Below, in pieces: positions 44,258 through 54,914 of a DNA stretch of 64,000 nt. The stretch's first letter is position 1. Every line of letters begins with the position of its first letter. A program made the position numbers and the translations under genes. Under the pieces are notes generated by a model. It had not been told where the DNA came from. It made no database searches and saw nothing but the letters and a program-made list of their open reading frames with translations. Source of the stretch: Nymphaea colorata (taxonomy: Eukaryota > Streptophyta > Magnoliopsida > Nymphaeales > Nymphaeaceae); NCBI RefSeq assembly GCF_008831285.2, contig NC_045144.1, positions 12,367,155-12,431,154 on the forward strand. The letters run 5' to 3'.

Positions 44258-45466
44258 CTAAAACATGAATCTAACAACAATTTATTTGAAAACTTCTAAC
44301 ATGCCAAGTTTTCGCTAACATGAATGGCCATCTTTTATCCATTATAGTTAATTATTATTTTTATTATATGTCGTTATTACTTTCCGTGTTATTGTTATCT
44401 TTCATCAATCCCAACTGAAAATAAGAACCCAAATATAAATCAGTCAGGTGGATCCAGTTGGCTTTGGTCCCGAGGTTTCAGACCCGGAAGACAGTAAGTG
44501 GTGGTTGGAACGAATCGGATGGGATATGGCACAGTTACACCAAGTAGAGCCAAAAAGTAAGGACGAACTGACATACGACCGATCCAAGCGCCCAAAACCG
44601 AACACGTAGACAAGGAGGCCGAACCCGAAAGAGATGAAAAGAATTGAAAGAAAAATATTAAACGTTATGTGCAACGCTTTGACTGCTGATTGGGAGTGGG
44701 TGGTAGGCCAGGGTAGCTGTCTTCTTTTATCTCTCTTAAGTGTTTAAGCAGTTGAAGCCACCGCTATCAGCGGTTTTAAAGTACTTTTATAATATTCGGA
44801 AATCTCTATTACTTTTAATTATATTTCCCTTCCTTTTTCTTAAACCAAGATTTTTATTACGTTTTTTTTACTGATTCTGGAAAGATTACATACAATGCAA
44901 TTGGGCTCCTGAATTGATTGGGATAACATCGGTGCGCATGTCAATCAAGCAGCTGAACACGGCGTTGATAATTAAAAGAGAGAACGACAACCACCAGGTC
45001 TTCAGTTTAGGTCACCCGCCGCCTGCTCCCGGTGGAAGTGGAAGAGGCCATTGCCTTGTTAATATTCTTGTGATTAGCATTTTTTAGGTGTCAGCGTAGC
45101 AAGGTCCACCAACCAGCTTTTGTCATAGATTGAGAATAGCTAAAACGCCCCTTTCATTTAAGTGGAAAGCCTCGACAAGTGCGGAAGGATTTGAGAAAGC
45201 TTTTTATCTCAATACCCTTCGAGCTGAAACATGGGAACACGGCTCCCCGTGTTAACGGAGCAGGTTGCATTGCATGTTTGCTCATGAGAAGGGAGGGCCT
45301 AAAAACAACAAACCAGCTTCCATGGTATGGACTCAGGCTTCACTTATATGTGCTAACATCCGAGCAAGCTACCATTAATTTTCTTTAGAAGCGGTAATGA
45401 TCACCACCTTTGCGCTATTTTTTTCTTTGAAGGTGTTCAAATTAATAATAATAATTTAAAAATAAC
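44258..45466. other. No recognised feature
   Basis: Spacer between the CACTA element and chromovirus B. Short frames (44444-44674 on -, 45179-45388 on +) show no domain. Confidence 0.5.
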
Positions 45467-45471
45467 TGGTC

Positions 45472-45876
45472 TGTCACGGGTGACAACTTTGGCCCGTGCG
45501 GCGCGGTAAGAACCTGATTGCCGCAAGCCTTCAAACCACCGAACGGGGCGCAAAAGTAGTTTGAGAAAACAAATGTATAAAGAATGCTCGTGAATAAAGA
45601 AATCTCGCAATGTATTCGCTTGGAAAATTAGTACATCACGAGAAAGATAAGTAAGGAAAATGATCTCGACTTTACTTATGGAGGATGGTCGAGGCCGCTT
45701 ACAAGATTCTCATGCCGACCACCCAAAACAAGAAATCCCAATACTTGACACTTAGACCGGTGGGAGGGTACTCCCTTACAAGTAAACATGCATATGCAAA
45801 TGACTCAACATAAGCAAAGGAAGCACAATGCAAAACAAAGCAAAGAACTGTACAGACTCCCAGACACATGGAAACA
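45472..45876 (-). repeat. 3' LTR of chromovirus B
   Basis: The 405-bp LTR is TGTCACGGGTGACAAC...GGAAACA on the + strand. It is followed inward by the polypurine tract. Confidence 0.93.
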
Positions 45877-45890
45877 GGCTCCCCCCTTCA
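45877..45890 (-). other. Polypurine tract of chromovirus B
   Basis: The - strand reads TGAAGGGGGGAGCC directly before the LTR start TGTTTCC. Confidence 0.8.
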
Positions 45891-47050
45891 AGTTATGCGT
45901 CGTCCTCGGCGCCAGCAGTTTCATGATAGGCCTTGACTTCCAGCGGGTAGCGCTGCTTCATGCGGAATGCATACTCGTGGGGTTGTGTTCGCCTATCCAC
46001 TTCACTTGGTACTTCTTCGGCTCCCCCAAATAGTTTGTCTTGTGCCGAAGAATCTCTTCCATCTGACGGTCCGCCGCTCGCTTGGTCGGCGGGGCTCGCT
46101 GCAGGATCGGGTCTCGTTCTGGAACACTTCGCTCGGGGTCTTCCTCATTGACATAGAAGGGCTTCAGGTTACAAACATGGAACACTGAATGCACCTTAAA
46201 GTCTGGCGGCAAGTCTAGCTTGTAGGCTAGCTTTTCGATTCTCTTCAGCACTGTGAAGGGTCCCTCATACTTGCGGATCAATGACCTGTGTCGACCACGG
46301 AAAATGCTCGTGCGATCAGGATAGAGCTTTACGAGGACTTGATCACCCACTCGGAATTCCATTGGCCGTCGATTCCGATCTGCAAACTTTTTCATCTTTT
46401 TGGCGGCCTTGTGTAAGAACGCCTTAGCCATATCCGTCTGTTCCTGCCAATCGCGAACGAACTGGTAGGCAAAAGTGGGTCTTCCCTTTTCTTGGGCTGC
46501 AAGGGTATGCGGCATCAACGGTTGTTATCCAGTGGCTATTTCAAATGGACTATGTCCAGAAGACTCGCTCTTCTGCAAATTGTAGCAAAATTGAGCTACA
46601 TCCAACAATTTCACCCAATCTTTTTGATTCGCACTGACATAGTGTCGAAGGTATTGTTCCAACAATTCGTTGATTCGTTCAGTTTGGCCGTCCGTTTGAG
46701 GGTGGAAACTTGTTGAGAATAATAAATCCGAACCCCAACAAACGAAATACTTCACGCCAAAATTTCTCTGTGAAGCGAGCGTCCCGATCACTGAAAATGC
46801 TTTTCGGCACGCCCCAATGCTTGACAATATGCTTCACGAACAACTCGGCCGTCTTTTCCGCGGGACATTCTTTAGAGGCTGGGATGAAGGTGGCGTACTT
46901 TGAAAATCTATCCACAACCACAAGGATGGAGCTGAAGCCGTCAACTTTGGGCAAGCTGACGATGAAGTCCATGGAGAGGCCTTCCCACGAACGTTCTGGA
47001 ATAGGAAGAGGCTACAGGAGACCAGCAAGCTTCTGGTTTGTTCCCTTGTC
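45891..47050 (-). pseudogene. Integrase core and chromodomain of chromovirus B (broken)
   Basis: The core begins with SMDFIVSLPKVDGFSSILVV (about 46.98-46.92 kb, first catalytic Asp). It continues with [19 protein letters not shown] (second Asp) and, after a +1 frameshift near 46735, with [13 protein letters not shown] and its Glu-containing neighbourhood. A TAA replaces a Gln codon just after EIATG (near 46523). The C-terminal part has the GPF/Y-like VRKYEGPFTVL-type block and then KKYQVKWIGEHNPT. A 4-bp deletion relative to element A removes the Trp of the chromodomain and shifts the frame to a stop at 45958; the old frame would end near 45895. Confidence 0.88.
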
Positions 47051-48394
47051 CTGCTGACAGATCAAACATGTTTTCACATATGTTTCAACGTCGTCGCGCA
47101 TCTGTGGCCAGTAGTAGCCACGTTCGAGCAGTGCCAGTGTCCGCTCCTGGCCAGGATGGCCAGCCCACAATGAGTCATGACACTCCTTCAGCAACTCTCG
47201 TCGGAGATTGCCCCATCTAGGCACGAACACTCGTCCGCCCTTTGCCATCAAAAGTCCAACTTGTAGCCAGAATTGACGCGTCTTTCCCGCCTCTATTGTT
47301 TCGACCAAGTGCTTGGCCACTGGGTCCTGCTTCATGCCTTCTCGAATCTGCCCGAGAAGAGCACCCTCGAGTTGCGCTTCGGATGATGTTGTCCGGGTAG
47401 ATGCCAACTCCGCCTTTCGACTCAGTGCATCGGCTACGACGTTTGTCTTCCATGCCTTGTATTCCAATGCAAAATCGAATTCTGCAAGGAATTCCTGCCA
47501 TCGAGCTTGCTTCGGACTCAACTTCTTTTGAGTCTGGAAGTAGCTTGTAGCTACACTATCAGTCTTTACCACGAATTGGGACCCCAACAAGTAATGCCTC
47601 CATGTCCGAAGACAATGAATAATGGCCGTCATTTCCCTTTCTTGCACGGAGTACCGTCGCTTTGCGTCTTTCAGCTTCCGACTCTCATAGGCAACTGGAT
47701 GACCTTCCTGCATCAAAACTCCGCCAATGGCAAAATCTGATGCATCCGTGTGGACTTCAAATTTCATTGTGTGGTCGGGCAACCTGAGCACAAGCTCCTG
47801 CGTCAGGGCCCTCTTCAACTTGTCGAAGGCATCTTCTTCGAGCTCTTCCCAAGCCCAAGTTCGGTTTTTCTTTAACAAATCAGTGAGAGGCGCAGTTATC
47901 AAAGAATACCCATCAATGAATCGTCGATAGTAATTTGCCAAACCGAGAAAAGAACGTTGTTCTGGTACATTGGTTGGCGGTTTCCAGTCTTGAATTGCCC
48001 TCACCTTTTCTGTGTCCATTCGCAGCTGACCTTTTCCCACAATGTGACCGAGAAAACTAATTTCCGATTGGCTGAATAGGCACTTCTCGCGCTTCACATG
48101 GAGTTCGTTTTCCTCCAATACCTTGAACACTATTCGCAAGTGTTCCACATGGTCCCTCATGGAGCTACTGTACACTACAATGTCATCAAGATAGAGTACC
48201 ACGAACTTATCTAAGTACGGATAAAATATCTTATTCATTAGAGTCGAAAAAATGGCTGGGGCATTCGTCAATCCGAACGGCATTACCAAGAATTCAAAGG
48301 CACCGTAACGAGTGACGCAAGTGGTCTTTGGCTCGTCGCCATCAACAATTCGAACTTGCCAATATCCTGATCTGAGGTCTAACTTGGAAAACAC
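47012..48394 (-). pseudogene. pol: RT, RNase H and integrase zinc finger of chromovirus B
   Basis: A 460-codon open stretch. RT has [28 protein letters not shown] and [10 protein letters not shown] (catalytic YLDD at 48193-48182). RNase H has [14 protein letters not shown] and TDSVATSYF. The integrase N-terminal HHCC finger has [11 protein letters not shown] and [10 protein letters not shown]. It is bounded by a TAA at 48410-48412 and a TAG at 47012-47014, both where the family pattern calls for Gln. Internally all catalytic signatures are visible. Confidence 0.92.
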
Positions 48395-48409
48395 TTGAGC
48401 TTTGCCTAG

Positions 48410-50071
48410 TTAATCAAACAGATCTGCAATCAAAGGTAAGGGGTACTTGTTCTTCACCGTTACCTTGTTCAACGCTCGATAATCCACACATAGCCTTTTG
48501 GAGCCGTCATGCTTCGCTTGGAATAACACTGGTGCACCAAAAGGAGCTTTGGAGGGTCTGATTATACCTCCAACTAGCATCTCGTCCAACTGTCGCCAAA
48601 GTTCTCTTAATTTTGCAAGAGCCATTCGATATGGTGCCATTACCGGAGGTTTGGCACCAGGAAGAAGTTCGATGGCATGATCCACCTCACGTCGAGGTGG
48701 CAGCCGTCTAGGGAGCTCCGCAGGCATTGTTCCTGCGAATTCCGCTAAGACAGGTGCAAGCGCCTCTGGGACCAAACCAGGGGAGTCATTAGTCACTTCC
48801 CTGATTGCCACCAAGTACGTCTCTTCGCCATGCTTGAGGCCTTTCTTCAACTGAAGGGCAGATATCATTGCGGCTTTACCCTTATCCCTCTTTATCGATG
48901 TTACTGGAACCATACAAGGGGACTTCTCATCCATGATACTAATACTGCGTAGGTGCGGCATTGGGACCATTTTCTCAGTACTGAGGAGCTCCATGCCTAG
49001 GATCATCCGGAAATCATCCATCGGGACCACCGAGAAGTTGGCCCTTCTTGACCAACTTTCAATCTTCACAACCGCATCCCGAGCCACTCCGTGGATGGGT
49101 TTGGCCTCTGAGTTCACCGCCTTCATGCGTAACTCTCCCCTCTCAAGGGTTAGGCCTAGTCTCCTCGCCTCCTCAACTGAAACAAAGTTATGTGTGGCTC
49201 CCGTGTCTACCATAGCCAGGGTAGACCTTCCATTTACCAGGATTTCCAAGTACATGAGGTCGTTAGAAGGTGTCGCTGTCACCTTCACTTTTTCCTCCAT
49301 TTTTATGGTGTTCAGAAGTTGAAGTGCACCCATCTTTGGTCCTTCACCTTCTTCACCTTGTACCGCATTAGCAGATTGCCTTGAAGAGCTTGCTTGATTG
49401 TCCCTGTTTACACGCTTTGGACATTGCCTTCCTAAGTGATTGCCATCACAAAACCAACATTTCAACACTCTATTTTGAGAGTTGTCGTTTCTGCGAAAGA
49501 AAGTTCTTCTTTCGACTTGGCGCTGAGTTGATGATTCATCTTTCTGTTCCCTTCGATCATCTTTCTTTCCTCCATGGTCAGGCTTCCTCGACGGCTTGAA
49601 GGCGTTAGTGTAGCTCTTGCGCTGAGTATCAGCCAAACGTTCTGCTACCACATAAGCATCCTCCAAGGTCTCCGGATTACTCATTTCCACTTCGGATTGT
49701 GCCCACGACTGAAGTCTCAAAATAAACCAGTTCAATTTATCTTGTTCTTGCATATCTGGCACATCTAACAACAGCCTTTGATAGGCCCTCACGTAATCTC
49801 GCAAGGATCTGGTATGTTTCAATTCACCAACCATCCGATAGGCATGACGTGTCGCATTCGGGGGCATAAAGTAAGTTCTTAATTCTCGCTGCAAATCATC
49901 GAAAGTGTCTATTATGCAGATCCTCTTTTGAATGTCGAGCATTTTCCTTCTCCACCATGCCACAGCATCGCCCTCTAGCAACATAACCGCACTCTTAACT
50001 TGAAGGTCGTCCCCCATAATGCCTTGCAAGTCGAAGTAATACTCCACTTGGAATAAAAAGTTGTCGATCAC
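48410..50071 (-). pseudogene. gag-pro: Gag C-terminal half, protease and RT start of chromovirus B
   Basis: A 553-codon stretch. The Gag core reads [15 protein letters not shown] and [11 protein letters not shown]. The zinc knuckle is [13 protein letters not shown]. Retropepsin has [16 protein letters not shown] with the DTG triad intact (contrast DTR in element A), about 49.2 kb. The end is the RT entry region ([40 protein letters not shown]). In one frame it would join the upstream Gag start and the downstream RT; TAA codons at 50159-50161 and 48410-48412 separate them. Confidence 0.92.
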
Positions 50072-50158
50072 TCGACTATCCCGAGTTCCATTGTATTTAG
50101 CTGGTCTCTGAACGTCGACCCTCGCTGGCCGATCGTCACCTCCACCTACAGAGATTTG

Positions 50159-50446
50159 TTATTGTAGTGTGCGGTTCTTTACCTGAAGTTCCTTGACTTC
50201 AACCTGTAACGCGGTCACTGTGTCAGTCAGTGCTCGATTCATGGCCACTAGGTCGGCCATTTGTTCCCGTAGTACCTTCATCTCGTCCTTCATTTCCCCG
50301 AAGGACTTAGCTGCATTACCCAACGCTTCTTCATGAGTAGTTACGTCGGTAGCCAGCTTGTTCACCATCTCGGTCAGGTCTTCCTGACCCTGGGATGTAC
50401 CCATCTCGTCAGAATGGGCTACCCCCTTGCCCTTGGCACTTCGCAA
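50159..50446 (-). pseudogene. Gag N-terminus of chromovirus B
   Basis: The frame is open from 50626, starting inside the LTR, but sequence homology with element A (YNLRSAKGKG versus YNLRGAKGKE) places the Gag start region near 50.45 kb. The part to 50162 forms a coiled-coil-like segment (EMVNKLATDVTTHEEALGNA, DEMKVLREQMADL). The TAA at 50159-50161 takes the place of a Gln codon. Confidence 0.8.
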
Positions 50447-50574
50447 ATTGTATTGAGTCGCCAGGGCTTCTTCCTCTTCGATCAACGATCGTCGGAGGCC
50501 TCTTTCGATCAACGATCGTCGGCGTGTAGTTCTACACCGACTATCCAACCGCTTCCCCAGATTGCCGAACCTGC

Positions 50575-50586
50575 CTCTGATATCAA
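50575..50586 (-). other. Primer binding site of chromovirus B (variant)
   Basis: The - strand reads TTGATATCAGAG next to the LTR end CCCGTGACA, a changed form of TGGTATCAGAG as in element A. Confidence 0.7.
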
Positions 50587-50587
50587 T

Positions 50588-50993
50588 TGTCACGGGCTGA
50601 CAACTTCGGCCCGTGCGGCGCGGCAAGAACCTGATTGCCGCAAGCCTTCAAACCACCGAACGGGGCGCAAAAGTAGTTTGAGAAAACAAGTGTATAAAGA
50701 ATGCTTGTGAATAAAGAAATCTCGCAATGTATTCGCTTGGAAAATTAGTACATCACGAGAAAGATAAGTAAGGAGAATGATCTCGACCTTACTTATGTAG
50801 GATGGCCGAGGCCGCTTACAGGATTCCCATGCCGACCACCCAAAACAAGAAATCTCAATACTTGACACTTAAACCGGTGGGAGAGTACTCCCTTACAAGT
50901 AAACATGCATAAGCAAATGACTCAACATAAGCAAAGAAAGCACAATGCAAAACAAAGCAAATGATTGTACAGACTCCCAAACACATGGGAACA
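50588..50993 (-). repeat. 5' LTR of chromovirus B
   Basis: The 406-bp LTR is TGTCACGGGCTGACAAC...GGGAACA on the + strand, about 95% identical to the other LTR, followed by TGGTC. Confidence 0.93.
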
Positions 50994-50998
50994 TGGTC

Positions 50999-51886
50999 AA
51001 TCTTTTGAAATATTTAAAAAAAACTGTCCACATGATACGTATCTGCCTGTGCGCCTAACTAATTCATAAACATAATTTCGTGAATGAAAATTGTCGAGAA
51101 TATTACGCAAAAAAGTATATTTAAATCTTAAAAAAGGTAATTTCTTTGAAAAGTTTGCATATCAAAATCTTAGGCTCATTTGCTAACAATCTCATCTCTA
51201 TATCTCTCTCTCACACATACACACACAAAGACTTCTTTATCCACCTTTTGTCTATACGATGACACTAAAAACAAAACTGAATGATTAAGATAAACAGAAT
51301 TGTGAAACGCTCTCTGTTTATAGTATTTTATTTTTCATTTAGAGTGAAAATACTTTCTTAAATGTATTTTAAAACTTTTCACTTTCTTAAATGTATTTTA
51401 AAAAGTTATCTTGTAAATAGAGCTGCTAAACTATTTGGGCCTGTAAATCATAACCTCTTACCGAAAACATTCACCTTGTAATACTTTTAAAAATCGCTGT
51501 GTAATTCTATACAGTTCTTTTCTTGAAACATCAATTGAAAATGCAAAGAGCTCAAAGTTTCATATGTCGGTGAACATTCTCTGGAGCAAACCCACATCTA
51601 CCTTGGCCGCTTGTTATGGGGTTAATTATCTTGGCCTTGTCGAACGGACGAACGAGAGTCACCTTCTCCTGCGTCAAAAAAAAAAAAAAAAAATCGGATG
51701 CCAAACAGAACTCTGCAAAATGAGCCATAAAGCGAGGACTAGCAGGAAACCTTTCTCCAGTTCGACCCCCTTTTTTCTTCCTCCTTCTGTTGACCTGCAC
51801 CAACGCCACCACTGTCTCTCTCTCTTCCATCACAACTTGATTGCGTTGCTTTTTTGGTTCTCTGCCATTGTCTCGCAGTTTCTCTG

Positions 51887-51941
<55 letters not shown>

Positions 51942-51943
51942 AT
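50999..51943 (+). promoter_or_regulatory. Upstream region and probable 5' UTR of the LRK10L gene
   Basis: About 950 bp separate the chromovirus from the start codon. A long pyrimidine tract, mostly (TC)n at about 51891-51938, ends five bases before the ATG and is probably 5' UTR. A poly(A) run lies at 51676-51693. No clear TATA box could be assigned. Frames across the (TC)n run on both strands are artefacts. Confidence 0.5.
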
Positions 51944-52787
51944 ATGATTTCGACCGGCGGATGGGTTTCATCTGCTCGAATAATTCAGGGGGCTCCTTTC
52001 TTCTTCTTCGTCTTCTGTTTCTTCTTCAACCCCGTTCTTTCCGCAACAAATCCGAACTACACAGCCTGCGCCCCGCAGACCTGCGATGGGATCCTCATCC
52101 AGTACCCCTTCTCCCTTTCTTCCCAATCAGGCAGCGGATGCGGCTACCCTGGCCTCAACCTCCTCTGTCTTGACAACAACCAGACCCTCCTCCTCCAGAC
52201 CCCCACCCTCAACTTCACCGTCAGCGGCATCGACTACTCTGCCCGCAGCATCGATGTAGCCATCGACCCCATGTACATGGAAGGTCCTGGAAACTGCCGG
52301 TATCCGCGGAAGAACATGACCCTTGAAGACATAAAGGGTACAACCGATCCCCTCCCTTTCATCTTCACCAACGGAGCCACGATACAGGTGACCTTCTTCT
52401 ACAATTGCTCGACGCCTTCCAGTGGTAGCGGCAGTGGTGGTTACTCTGGGGATGGCGGTGTTTACGATTTCACCGTCAATGTGGTCCCTTCTTGTTCTGC
52501 CGCTGCTTCGCGTTCCTACGCCTTCTTCGGCGCCGACTCGCCTGGTACGGTTGCCATGAACTGCCAGTCCTCTGTGATCTTCCCGGTGTCGGCGTCGTCT
52601 ACTGTTAACAATCTGGCAAGCACCTTGAGCGACAGCTTCTCCATGAATTGGACGGTCGACACCACGATTTGCCGCGGTTGCTCTGGGTCAGATGGGCGTT
52701 GTGGCTCTGACTCCAAGGGCAACTTCATGTGCTTCTGCCAGGATGATTCTCAGAATGATTCTCACCTGGCCACCTGCAACCACTCCG
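51944..52787 (+). CDS. LRK10L: LRK10L exon 1 (signal peptide and extracellular domains)
   Basis: 844 bp ending in phase 1 at CACTCCG, with donor GTAACT at 52788. Reading through the donor gives an early TAA at 52820-52822, so splicing here is needed to reach the kinase. Confidence 0.88.
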
Positions 52788-54847
52788 GTAACTCTCCCTC
52801 TCCCTCTTTCGTAACAACATAATGTTACAGATGGGCACCCCTCACTTTTTCGCTGTTGTTTTTTTTTTTTCAAAAAAAAAAAAGACTTTAGTATAAGAGA
52901 AAATATCAAGGTTTTTGGAGCTCGTTCAATCTGTCCACTCGATCGTTCGTTACTTTTCCGGTAGCTTTATGGTATAAAGCTGGTACTGTCTCGTCCGTTC
53001 CCCGTCTTTCCATTTTGTTCAAGAGCTAGAGGAACTGAAAGTTTACATGGAGAAGCGGTGATCATTCTACCAGCCATAAGGTTCCCTTCTTTTTTTTGGA
53101 TCAAACTTCATTGAATAAATTTTTTAGGCAGGCCCTTTCTGTGTCGGAAACCTCCTTAATTTCCTCCCTCCGTTCCTTCTCATCAATTTGTTCCGATTAG
53201 GCACATTTCGATACCACACAACCTTCAACAACCTAATTAGAAAGTTTTTAAGTAGAAACGCAGTTCAAACTAAGTTCCTTTCACTGTCTCATTAAACTGT
53301 TGTATGAGAAAACATATGGCAACAATTTCAATATAAATAAAAGAAAAGGCTGCCCATGCATCTGATAGCATCAAGAAGAGGTCGAACGGAGCGGCTGCCT
53401 TCAAATTTTAACAGTAAGTCGTTTTTTTCGGGGTGTGTAGAATTTCGTGCGGTTATTCAATTAGTTTTGGAAGAAAAGGAAAAGTGATGGCAATTAAGAT
53501 GGGGATGCCAATTTTGGTTTCATATTTTGCGTTCACAACCAGGTGGGTACATATGTTCATCTTCCTCGTGGCTAGGTCGGCTGCATGTCACATGGAAGGG
53601 CGTTTTCGACTTTTACAAATTTGGGGAAATTCTCCTCGTGCAGGTCAGTCTTCCCACCCACCCACCCACCCACCCGCGTTGACAAAAATGACAAACCATT
53701 GCCTGGAAGTCTGAACCTCCACGCTTTTGACTCTTCCTCTCATCAGCTTTCTTTCCACTCTGCCTCTCGTGAGTTCCAGTTTCTTTTTTTTAAAGAAAAC
53801 TTTATTGTTCGTTTATTAGGTAAGTTTCTCGTCCAAGATAAGCAAGTGGGAGGTAGATGATTCCTATTGGATTATACATCATGATCTTCCGTCGTGTCGG
53901 TTACCCAAAAAAAAAAAGAGCAGGTCCCGTGTCCATATTTGCACAAATCATTTATCTAGTATTTTCTTTTTACTTGTCCCTTTTAAAAATTTTCATTTGG
54001 TTAAGTTATTTTTAGTTTTTTTTTTTTGTTAAATTAGAAAGAGAGAATAAGCTCAATTGGCTCAACGCCTAGGAGCCAGGACGATTCAATCGAATGCACC
54101 TGTCGGTCCTGTCCCAAACCACAATTCCTGCCTAACCTGTGTCGGACAGTAATCGACCCTGGGCCGAGCGGGAGGTGGACTTGCTTGATTCGGGTCCATC
54201 GGTAGACCAGATCTGCAGCCCGACCCGACCTGGTCTGATCTCGCCACGTGTTTCATGCAACAAGAAGGAATGAACCAGGAGTTTTCGCTTTCCACAGACT
54301 TGTCATGGTGGTAGTTGTTTTGATGTTTTATATTGGTGAGGTGCACTCATCATCCGGGCGCGACGGCCGGTCTCGTCTCTCCAGCAACCTTAGATGTAAT
54401 TACCGGAAACCAATGGGCCTGCTGCGTGCTCTTTTTTACTCTTGTAGTTTGCCTTCTTAAGGTAGCAGAAGTGCAGCTAAACACCTGCACGATTGAAGCA
54501 ATCTCTGCCTCTTAATTAGTGCTACAGGGTAAAGAATTTCGGTTTCTCTCCAATTTCTCTTAGGTTTAAAAACATTTCGCTTGCAGACAATGTCTAAGAA
54601 ATGTGCGACATAGATTGTCCTTGTAATTGGTTATATATATATTATATACATGTACATACACACACCTCTAGTTGTCGGATAGAATTTTTTTTATTTTCCA
54701 TCACCAAAATCTGTTTTAAAAAGTTCATTGGCCACGGTTTTTGTTTGGCCACTGTTCTTCAAGACGTTTAGCAACGATTTTTAGTGTTTTTAGTGATAGA
54801 AAATAAAAAAATCCTTCTGGCAATAGAGGTGGCCAACAGATTTCATC

Positions 54848-54914
<67 letters not shown>

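Larger units (their letters stand above)
45472..50993 (-). mobile_element. Chromovirus (Ty3/gypsy) element B, structurally near-complete, TSD TGGTC
   Basis: 5522 bp with 405/406-bp LTRs, flanked by TGGTC on both sides (45467-45471, 50994-50998). On the - strand it carries, in order, Gag, protease, RT, RNase H, integrase zinc finger, integrase core and chromodomain, the Ty3/gypsy chromovirus order. The two LTRs differ at roughly 20 of about 405 positions plus one 1-bp indel by hand count, so the insertion is not recent. Coding capacity is lost through four in-frame stops and two frameshifts. Its right end lies about 950 bp from the start codon of the receptor kinase. Confidence 0.95.

Noticed and set aside
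51552-52173. Open frames on both strands overlapping the LRK10L start
   Set aside because: They depend on reading through the (TC)n tract or are out of frame with the receptor. Only the frame from 51944 gives a signal peptide and cysteine-rich domain.
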